Assembly (NCBI GenBank): GCA_947253595.1
Contig: CAMXZR010000023.1
Coordinates: forward strand, 1 to 17,842
Source of the DNA: an uncultured Olsenella sp.
GTDB lineage: Bacteria; Actinomycetota; Coriobacteriia; Coriobacteriales; Atopobiaceae
Direction of reading: 5' to 3'
Length of the DNA: 17,842 nt
A program made the position numbers and the translations under genes. Below, in pieces: positions 6,629 to 12,498 of this stretch; the stretch's first letter is position 1, and each line of letters starts with the position of its first letter. The notes beneath the pieces are model-generated. The model worked only from the letters and a program-made list of their open reading frames with translations, was not told the origin of the DNA and ran no database searches.

Positions 6629-7728
6629 CGGGGGAGCTCGCCTTGGGGCGTGGCAACGGGCGGGATGGGCTCCCCCACACGCTCGTCGTCGAGCTCGAGG
6701 CCGCAGGCCATGCGGACCTTGTGGTCGATCTCTTCCATGAGGTCGGGATTTGCCGCGAGGAAGTCCTTTGCGGCCTCTCTGCCCTGTCCGAGCCTCTCCA
6801 CTCCGTAGGTGTACCAGGCACCGGACTTCTCGACCACCTCGTAGTCGACCGCCATGTCGAGGAGCGAGCCCTCCTTGGAGATACCGGTGCCGTACATGAT
6901 GTCGAACTCGGCCTGTTTGAAGGGAGGAGCCACCTTGTTCTTGACGATTTTGACGCGGACCCTGTTGCCCACGTTCTCTCCGCTGCGCTTGATGGAATCG
7001 ATCCTGCGGATGTCCATGCGCACGGAGGAGAAGAACTTGAGCGCACGGCCGCCGGGGGTCGTCTCGGGGCTACCGAACATGACGCCGATCTTCTCGCGCA
7101 GCTGGTTGATGAAGATGCAGGTTGTCTTTGACTTCGAGAGCGAGCCAGCGAGCTTGCGGAGCGCCTGGCTCATGAGGCGCGCCTGCAGCCCCACCGTGGT
7201 GTCGCCGATCTCCCCCTCTATCTCGGCCCTGGGAACGAGGGCGGCGACGGAGTCCACGACCACGACGTCTATTGCACCCGAGCGAACGAGCATGTCGCAG
7301 ATTTCGAGCGCCTGCTCGCCTGTGTCAGGCTGCGAGATGAGGACCTCGTCGATGTCCACGCCGATACGTGCGGCATAGCCCGGATCGAGGGCGTGCTCGG
7401 CGTCTATGAAGGCCACGACGCCACCCAGGGCCTGAGCCTCGGCGAGAATCTCCAACGAGAGGGTCGTCTTGCCGGAGGACTCTGGCCCGTATATCTCGAT
7501 GATCCTGCCGCGCGGGACGCCGCCGATTCCCAATGCCGCGTCGAGGGCGAGTGAGCCGGTGGGGATCGCCTCAATCTCGAGGTCAGGACCTCCGTCGCCG
7601 AAGCGCATGATGGCACCCTTGCCGAACTTCTTCTCTATCTCTGACGTGGTGGCGTCGAGGACCTTGTCCCTCTCCTCGCCATAGGTCTTCTGGTGCACCT
7701 CACGCGTCGCGCCCTTGGTCTTTGCCAT
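6625..7728 (-). CDS. recA: Recombinase RecA
   Basis: ATP-dependent recombinase for homologous recombination and coprotease for LexA cleavage in the SOS response. The 367-residue protein has Walker A GPESSGKT at 81-88, Walker B VVVVDS at 155-160, the MAW-type segment AEALDPxY as AEHALDPGY at 110-118, DNA-binding loop L2 within GVMFGSPETTPGGRALKF at 215-232 and a short acidic-to-neutral C-terminal tail. The ATG at 7728 is chosen because GAGGAG lies immediately upstream and the LexA box and promoter end only about 30 bases away. A longer reading would begin at a TTG inside the -35 element. recX follows with a 4-base overlap. The upstream cinA(pncC) gene is a neighbour of recA in many bacteria. 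Confidence 0.98.
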   Translation of the reverse strand: MAKTKGATREVHQKTYGEERDKVLDATTSEIEKKFGKGAIMRFGDGGPDLEIEAIPTGSLALDAALGIGGVPRGRIIEIYGPESSGKTTLSLEILAEAQALGGVVAFIDAEHALDPGYAARIGVDIDEVLISQPDTGEQALEICDMLVRSGAIDVVVVDSVAALVPRAEIEGEIGDTTVGLQARLMSQALRKLAGSLSKSKTTCIFINQLREKIGVMFGSPETTPGGRALKFFSSVRMDIRRIDSIKRSGENVGNRVRVKIVKNKVAPPFKQAEFDIMYGTGISKEGSLLDMAVDYEVVEKSGAWYTYGVERLGQGREAAKDFLAANPDLMEEIDHKVRMACGLELDDERVGEPIPPVATPQGELPR

Positions 7729-7756
7729 GAATTCTCCTCGCTCGTCTTCGAAGTGA

Positions 7757-7785
7757 ATGGTATACGAACACGCGTTCGTGGTCAA
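7757..7785 (-). promoter_or_regulatory. recA promoter
   Basis: TTGACC (7785-7780) and TACCAT (7762-7757) are 17 bases apart on the minus strand. The predicted start near 7750 leaves a leader of about 22 bases carrying the GAGGAG ribosome binding site. The spacer is almost wholly occupied by the LexA box. Confidence 0.7.
7765..7778 (-). promoter_or_regulatory. LexA/DinR (SOS) box of recA
   Basis: CGAACGCGTGTTCG on the minus strand is a perfect 14-bp palindrome of the form CGAAC-N4-GTTCG, the Gram-positive/actinobacterial LexA operator. It sits between the -35 and -10 hexamers, where bound LexA would block RNA polymerase. recA and, by coupling, recX should be DNA-damage inducible. lexA itself is not in the window. 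Confidence 0.9.
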
Positions 7786-7794
7786 TGTGACGAG

Positions 7795-7817
7795 AAAAGC
7801 TTACGACCCTGGGGTCG
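7795..7817 (-). terminator. Small hairpin plus T-run downstream of cinA
   Basis: On the minus strand CGACC-CCAG-GGTCG (5-bp stem, 7817-7804) is followed by TAAGCTTTT. The T-run is short and begins five bases after the stem, so it is an imperfect intrinsic terminator. Together with the larger hairpin just upstream it probably separates the cinA transcript from recA. Confidence 0.45.
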
Positions 7818-7824
7818 CAGGAGG

Positions 7825-7867
7825 CTTGCCCGCAGCTGCCGGCAGTCTGGCACCAGCTGCGGGCAAG
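7825..7867 (-). terminator. Strong 14-bp stem-loop between cinA and recA
   Basis: CTTGCCCGCAGCTG (7825-7838) and CAGCTGCGGGCAAG (7854-7867) are perfect inverse complements around a 15-base loop, 66 bases after the cinA stop. No T-run follows directly, so it may act as a transcript 3' stabiliser or a partner of the hairpin at 7804-7817. The sequence of the arms is not seen again elsewhere in the window. Confidence 0.5.
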
Positions 7868-7932
7868 TCGCGCGCACCCGGCGCGAGCTGGGCGGGAGTG
7901 TGCCAGCAAAGACGTCGCTGCAGGCCAGACGG

Positions 7933-8469
7933 CTACCAGGAGGAGGGCGGATTCACAATAGCGCCACGAAGGAGGGCGAGCGAGACGCGGACCGCCTTTG
8001 CGCGGACCTCGTCGCGGGAGCCGGAGAGATGGTAGACCCGCGAGACGCAGACGTCGCCCGCGCTGAGGCCGAACCATACGGTGCCGACCGGCTTTCCGGG
8101 TTTGGCTCCCCCCGGCCCGGCAATGCCTGTGACGGAGACGCAGACGTCCGCGCCCAGCACGCGCCGAGCACCCCCTGCCATCATCTGGGCGCACTCGGAG
8201 GACACGGCTCCCAAAGAGGGCTCGTCGAGCACCTCGGACGTGACGCCCAGGACCTTGCGCTTGACGTCGACCGCGTAGCTCACGACGGAACCCATGACCA
8301 CCGCGGAGGAACCGGGGACCGAGGTGAGGGCGGCAACAACGAGGCCTCCCGTGCAGGACTCGGCACTGCCGAGGCTGCAGCCCGCATCGATGGCCGCGGC
8401 GACGGCGGACGCGGCCTCCTCCCGCAGCTCCTCCTCGGTGGGGAGCGCAACGTCCCGTTGTCTAGTCAT
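7933..8469 (-). CDS. CinA C-terminal domain protein, nicotinamide-nucleotide amidase (PncC type)
   Basis: Stand-alone CinA C-terminal (CinA_C) domain. Characterised members deamidate nicotinamide mononucleotide to nicotinate mononucleotide, recycling NAD by-products. The 178-residue protein contains the family signature AESCTGG at 36-42, GSVVSYAVDVKRKVLGV at 60-76 and GIAGPGGAKPGKPVGTVW at 115-132. The molybdopterin-binding N-terminal half found in full-length CinA is absent; the length fits E. coli PncC/YgaD. The ATG at 8469 is chosen over a longer in-frame reading because GGAGG lies six bases upstream and the first codons overlap the pgsA stop by only eight bases. The pncC-recA-recX order recurs across bacteria, for reasons that remain unclear. 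The activity is inferred from the family. Confidence 0.92.
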   Translation of the reverse strand: MTRQRDVALPTEEELREEAASAVAAAIDAGCSLGSAESCTGGLVVAALTSVPGSSAVVMGSVVSYAVDVKRKVLGVTSEVLDEPSLGAVSSECAQMMAGGARRVLGADVCVSVTGIAGPGGAKPGKPVGTVWFGLSAGDVCVSRVYHLSGSRDEVRAKAVRVSLALLRGAIVNPPSSW

Positions 8470-9070
8470 CCGCGTCCTCCGCAATGTACCTCCACGACTT
8501 CGCGAAATAGTCGACGCCCGACCACGCGGTGAGGACCACTGCCACCCAGAGCAGCACAAAGGAGACGGCGGAGAGCGCGAAGGCCGCCCCAGAGATGGGG
8601 ACGGCCCTCAAGAGGAGGAGGCCCGAAATGGAGACCATGGTCGTCGCGGTCTTCCACTTGCCCAGCCCGCTCGCGGCGATCACGACGCCCTTGGAGGCGA
8701 CGACCATGCGCAGGCCCGACACGAGGAACTCGCGCGCCACGACCACCAGCAGGACCCAGGGGCTCACCATCTGGACCTCGAGGAGGTAGCACAGCGACAC
8801 GATCACGATCAGCTTGTCTGCGATGGGGTCGAGGAACTTGCCGAAGGTGGTCACCTCTCCCCTGCTGCGCGCCAGGTACCCGTCTAGCTTGTCGGTCAGC
8901 GAGAGGAGGATGTAGAAGACGGCAACGACGAAAGCCGCGGCGTAGCTGCCAGACTCGCCCCCCCATTCCCGGGAGAGCTCCGCCACGAGGAGCCATACGG
9001 GAACGAGCGCCACGCGGGCGCAGGTCACGACGTTGGCGGGCGTCCATATAGACTTCCTGGCGCTGTGCAT
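8462..9070 (-). CDS. pgsA: CDP-diacylglycerol--glycerol-3-phosphate 3-phosphatidyltransferase PgsA
   Basis: Membrane enzyme that makes phosphatidylglycerol phosphate from CDP-diacylglycerol and glycerol-3-phosphate, the committed step to phosphatidylglycerol and cardiolipin. The 202-residue protein has a perfect CDP-alcohol phosphotransferase motif: D60, D63-G64, A67-R68, G77, D81 and D85 with the canonical spacing (DKLDGYLAR to FLDPIADK). It contains several hydrophobic helices, for example VVTCARVALVPVWLLVA at 14-30, AAAFVVAVFYILLSL at 44-58 and LLLVV/VVLTAW segments later. The ATG at 9070 has GGAGG six bases upstream and follows the rimO stop by 12 bases. A related CDP-alcohol phosphotransferase such as phosphatidylinositol phosphate synthase is possible in Actinobacteria, but the position before cinA-recA is that of pgsA. 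Confidence 0.93.
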   Translation of the reverse strand: MHSARKSIWTPANVVTCARVALVPVWLLVAELSREWGGESGSYAAAFVVAVFYILLSLTDKLDGYLARSRGEVTTFGKFLDPIADKLIVIVSLCYLLEVQMVSPWVLLVVVAREFLVSGLRMVVASKGVVIAASGLGKWKTATTMVSISGLLLLRAVPISGAAFALSAVSFVLLWVAVVLTAWSGVDYFAKSWRYIAEDADD

Positions 9071-9082
9071 GGGAAACCTCCG

Positions 9083-10408
9083 CTATCCGACGATGCTTCC
9101 GACGAGCTCGTAGCAGAACGAGTCCTCGAGGAGGACGCGCACGACGTCTCCCACGGCAGCCTCGCCGTAGGGAATGTGCACGGCACCATCGCAGTCGGGG
9201 GCCTGGAACCAGGCGTGACCTATGAGCTCGGGGCCGTCCTCGCCCTCCTCGACCCCATCGACGATGACGTCGCAGGTCTCGCCCACGTGGCGCGCGGTGG
9301 CGGCGAAGCCCAGCTGCTCGGCGACGTCCAGCAGCCTCTGGGCGCGCTCGAGCTTGACCGCCTCGTCCACCTGGCCAGGAAGGCCTGCGCCGAGCGTCCC
9401 CTCCTCGCGGGAGTAGGAGAAGACCGAGGTGTAGTCGAACTCGAGCTCCTGGACGAAGTCGAGGAGCTCATCGGACTCCTCCTCGGTCTCGCCGGGGAAG
9501 CCCACGAGTCCCGTGGTCCTGAGCACCATGCCGGGCATCTGCTCCCTGAGCCGCGCGAAGAGCGCGCGGAGCTCGGGCGCGGAGCCGCTCCTGCGCATGC
9601 TCGAGAGGACGCGTTCGCAGCAGTGCTGGATGGGAATGTCTATGTAGGGGAGCACTTCGTCGACGTCGCGGATGGTGGCTATGAGCTCGTCCGTCATGCC
9701 CTCGGGCTGGAGGTAGAGCACGCGCACCCAGCCACCGTAGGGACGAACGACCCTCGCCACAGACCTCAGGAGCGAGGCGAGGGTGAGCCCCTCCCCCAGG
9801 TCGCTTCCCCAGATACCGGTGTCCTGGCCGATAAGGACGACCTCTCGGACGCCGCCCTCCATGAGCCCCCTTACCTCGGTAAGAATCTCCTCCTGAGGTC
9901 GTGAGAAGTAGCGGCCACGGATGTAGGGGATGGCGCAGAAGGCGCAGAAGCGGTCGCAGCCGTCAGAGATCTTGACGTAGGCGCTGGCCCCCTCGATGGT
10001 GCGAAGCACGCGCCCCTCTCCCAGGACGAGCTCCTCATCGGGGACCTCCTCTCCAAGGACGTCCCTCACGACGCGGACGATTCCGTCCTCCTCGTCGGCT
10101 CGCACGAAGGCCGCGACCTCGGGCAGTTCGGAGGGGAGGCTGTCGCCGTAGCGGGAGGGGACGCAGCCGCACATGACGATGGGCAGCCCCTTCACCCCCT
10201 CGCTCGAGCGCTCGGCGAGGTCGAGGGTGGCGTCGATGGACTCCGAGGTGGCAGACGCGAGGAAGGAGCAGGTGTTGATGATGGCCACATCGGCGTCCTC
10301 CACGCCGTCAGCCTCCCCGAACCCCGCCGCGGCGAGGAGGGCGCGCATGCGGTCGGTGTCCACCTCGTTCTTCGCGCACCCGAGGGTGACGTACAGGCAG
10401 TTGCTCAT
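9083..10408 (-). CDS. rimO: Ribosomal protein S12 methylthiotransferase RimO
   Basis: Radical-SAM methylthiotransferase that adds a methylthio group to the conserved aspartate of ribosomal protein S12. The 441-residue protein begins YVTLGCAKNEVDTDRM, the RimO form. It has MTTase-domain cysteines C11, C47 and C82, and the radical-SAM motif CDRFCAFC (C151, C155, C158) followed by AIPYIRGRYFSR. LVGFPGETEEE lies at 301-311, and a TRAM-like C-terminal domain spans about 375-435, ending in an acidic stretch typical of RimO. The internal motifs differ from those of MiaB (1212-2576), so the two are distinct paralogues and not duplicates. The ATG at 10408 is six bases after the yajQ stop with only a modest AGGAAAC ribosome binding site, suggesting coupled translation. 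pgsA follows after 12 bases. Confidence 0.95.
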   Translation of the reverse strand: MSNCLYVTLGCAKNEVDTDRMRALLAAAGFGEADGVEDADVAIINTCSFLASATSESIDATLDLAERSSEGVKGLPIVMCGCVPSRYGDSLPSELPEVAAFVRADEEDGIVRVVRDVLGEEVPDEELVLGEGRVLRTIEGASAYVKISDGCDRFCAFCAIPYIRGRYFSRPQEEILTEVRGLMEGGVREVVLIGQDTGIWGSDLGEGLTLASLLRSVARVVRPYGGWVRVLYLQPEGMTDELIATIRDVDEVLPYIDIPIQHCCERVLSSMRRSGSAPELRALFARLREQMPGMVLRTTGLVGFPGETEEESDELLDFVQELEFDYTSVFSYSREEGTLGAGLPGQVDEAVKLERAQRLLDVAEQLGFAATARHVGETCDVIVDGVEEGEDGPELIGHAWFQAPDCDGAVHIPYGEAAVGDVVRVLLEDSFCYELVGSIVG

Positions 10409-10414
10409 GGTTTC

Positions 10415-10912
10415 CTATCTGTAGTTCGTGAACTGGAGGGGCTGGCCGTAGTCGCCCCCACGCAGGAAGGAGATGACCTCCTGGAGGACGTCGCGGGAGG
10501 CGGAGCTGACCCTCAGCTTGTCTCCCTCGACCGTGGGCCTGCACTTGAGCTTGAGGTCACGGATGTCCTTGGCGATGCGCCTGGCGACGTCCTGGTCGAT
10601 GCCCTGGACGAGCCTGCCGCGTTGCCGCACGGAGGAGCCGGCGGCGGGCTCGGGCCTGTCCCAGCGCAGGGCGGCCAGGTCAATCTGTCTCTTGGCGAGC
10701 TTCGACCCCATGACGTCGACGACCTGGGAGGCCACGAACTCGGAGGGCGCGGATATGGTGAACGTGCCCTCCTTCTTCGAGAACTCTATCGTGGCACCGG
10801 TCTGCCTGAGATCATAGCGCTGCGTTAGCTCGCGGGCGGCCTGCTGGTACGCGTTGTCGGCCTCCTGGAGGTCGACGGTCGAGACGATGTCGAAGCTAGC
10901 TTCCTTGGCCAT
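10415..10912 (-). CDS. YajQ family nucleotide-binding protein
   Basis: UPF0234/DUF520 protein with two ferredoxin-like folds. Family members bind nucleic acids or nucleotides, and one Xanthomonas member binds cyclic di-GMP, but the role here is unknown. The 165-residue protein matches the family over its whole length (E. coli YajQ is 163): it begins ASFDIVSTVDLQEADNAYQQ, then has KEGTFTISAPSEFVASQVVD, KRQIDLAAL and, near the end, VRVSSASRD preceded by GDKL. The last residues GQPLQFTNYR are the usual family C-terminus. The ATG at 10912 has GGGGAGGA upstream. It begins 52 bases after the rodZ-like stop and ends six bases before rimO, so it belongs with rimO-pgsA-cinA. I see no promoter or terminator in the 52-base gap. 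Confidence 0.92.
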   Translation of the reverse strand: MAKEASFDIVSTVDLQEADNAYQQAARELTQRYDLRQTGATIEFSKKEGTFTISAPSEFVASQVVDVMGSKLAKRQIDLAALRWDRPEPAAGSSVRQRGRLVQGIDQDVARRIAKDIRDLKLKCRPTVEGDKLRVSSASRDVLQEVISFLRGGDYGQPLQFTNYR

Positions 10913-10964
10913 GCTTCCTCCCCTTTCCTGGTGGGTGAGCGCGATTGACTCCTGTGGATGGAGC

Positions 10965-12497
10965 CTACTCCGCAGAGGTGTCGGACGACTCGTCGGTGCC
11001 GGCGTCCGTAGTCGCGGACTCGCCCGACGCGGCGGCGGAGCCAGAGGGAGACGAGTCGGCAGAGCTGCCGCCCTCGCCTGTCGAGGTGGCGTCGCCGGTC
11101 TTCGCGCTGGGCTTCGTGCCCTGTATGGTGATGGTGCCGATGCCCGACGACTTGGAGCTGAAGGACTGTTGGGTTCCGTTCTTCGTCACGGTCGCTGCCG
11201 TGGTGTCGCTCACCTGCACGGTGATCGACTCAGTCACGACGAAGCTCTTCTCCCAGGGCCCTGTGACCTGCTCGGCGATGACGCTCGTGCCGTCACTCTC
11301 GATCTCGAGCCAGGTGGTGGCCCCGTCGGCCACCTTCACGTCGACCTTTGTCTCGGTCTCGGCCTCCTTTGCCGCCTTCTGGGCCTTCGCGTCCTCCGCA
11401 GCCTTCGCCGCCTCGTCGGCGGCCTGGCTGCCGGACTCCGTCGTCGCACTCGTGCCCGACGTCCCGGAGCCCGAGCTCGTCGACTGCGCGGTCGTCGTGA
11501 CGGCGACCGAGCGCGCGTCGGTGGCGGCGGGGGTCCGCACGCAGGACTTGACCGAGCCGATGATTATCAGGGTGAGCGCGAGTGCGCCCGCCACGACCAC
11601 GGTGGCCAGGGTGCGCCTCGCATCCGAGAAGTACGCCTCGATGAGGCCGGCTATGCCGGAGCGGCGGGGGATGCGGCCCCTCCCCCGCTCCCTGAGGGAT
11701 TCCCTGCCCTCTCCGCCGCGACGCCTCACGTTGGGACGATCGGCGCGCGCGATGTTGCGGGACGATCGCCTGCCCGTGCGCGTTGATGCGGCCTCGTAGG
11801 GGCGGGCGCTGCCATAGCGCAGGTCGTCGGTGTAGTCGTCCGCGTCGACGCGTCGGGTGGTCACCCGGTCGGAGTTGCCGCGGGGCACCGCCACGTCCTC
11901 GCGGTAGCTTCCGGGGAGCTCACGCCCCTGTCCGGGACGGCGGCTGCGATGCCCGCGGGCCCGCGAGCCCGTGCGCGAGCTGACGTCGCGGCCCGTGTAG
12001 CGCCTCGTTGGCTCAAGGCCATCCTGGTCGCGGGACTCCGACTCCTGGTAGCGAAGGGGGTGCTGCCGCTGGTTCACGAGTGGGCTCGCCTGCTGGCGCG
12101 AGCGTGTGGGCGAGGTCGTTGCGAAGCCCGTCACGTCACCCGCAAAGCCGCCGGAAGTCGGCAGGAGGCCACGCGAGCCCTCCCTCGGGCCGGAGCTTCC
12201 TGGAAGCTCGTAGGCGGCCTCCTCTCCCCTGCGCCTGCCGCCCCGGCCATGCTCGTAGTCGAAGAGGTCGGCGGAGAACTGGTTCACCACGGCACGCGAC
12301 GAGAGCCCGAGGTAGCGAGCATACGACGAGAGCATGCCCTGGGCGTAGCCGCTCTTGGGCATGCGGCCGAAGTCGCCGTTCTCGAAGGCAATGAGCACGT
12401 CCTCGCGCAGGCGGAGCACGCGCGAGGCCTGGGTCACGGAGAGGCCCAGCTGCCGCCTTCTGTTGACCAGCATCTCGCTGAAGCGAGGACGCGGCAT
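10965..12497 (-). CDS. RodZ-like membrane protein: HTH domain, basic linker, one TM helix, DUF4115-like C-terminus
   Basis: RodZ/YmfM-type protein, normally linking the cytoskeleton to cell-wall synthesis through the membrane. In order: an N-terminal helix-turn-helix of the HTH_25 type at about 5-72 (LGLSVTQASRVLRLREDVLIA), a long low-complexity Arg/Ser/Gly-rich cytoplasmic linker at 83-295, a membrane helix at about 296-315 (LATVVVAGALALTLIIIGSV), an Ala/Lys/Glu-rich external helix at 358-383, a beta-rich DUF4115-like domain at about 385-458 (TTWLEIESDGTSVIAEQVTG) and a Ser/Gly/acidic tail. At 510 residues it is much longer than RodZ of E. coli (337) because of the linker. The ATG at 12497 begins one base after the ftsK stop, with GGGAGG six bases upstream. 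ftsK-rodZ-pgsA-cinA-recA order supports the identity. A role in cell shape is inferred. Confidence 0.85.
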   Translation of the reverse strand: MPRPRFSEMLVNRRRQLGLSVTQASRVLRLREDVLIAFENGDFGRMPKSGYAQGMLSSYARYLGLSSRAVVNQFSADLFDYEHGRGGRRRGEEAAYELPGSSGPREGSRGLLPTSGGFAGDVTGFATTSPTRSRQQASPLVNQRQHPLRYQESESRDQDGLEPTRRYTGRDVSSRTGSRARGHRSRRPGQGRELPGSYREDVAVPRGNSDRVTTRRVDADDYTDDLRYGSARPYEAASTRTGRRSSRNIARADRPNVRRRGGEGRESLRERGRGRIPRRSGIAGLIEAYFSDARRTLATVVVAGALALTLIIIGSVKSCVRTPAATDARSVAVTTTAQSTSSGSGTSGTSATTESGSQAADEAAKAAEDAKAQKAAKEAETETKVDVKVADGATTWLEIESDGTSVIAEQVTGPWEKSFVVTESITVQVSDTTAATVTKNGTQQSFSSKSSGIGTITIQGTKPSAKTGDATSTGEGGSSADSSPSGSAAASGESATTDAGTDESSDTSAE

Positions 12498-12498
12498 G

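Noticed and set aside
7729..7785. Upstream in-frame start extending recA by 19 residues
   Set aside because: The codon is a TTG inside the -35 element, and the extension would be encoded by the promoter and LexA box. The internal ATG at 7728 has a strong ribosome binding site.
8470..8559. In-frame N-terminal extension of the cinA/pncC gene by 30 residues
   Set aside because: It lies inside pgsA, is not conserved, and the ATG at 8469 has a GGAGG site.
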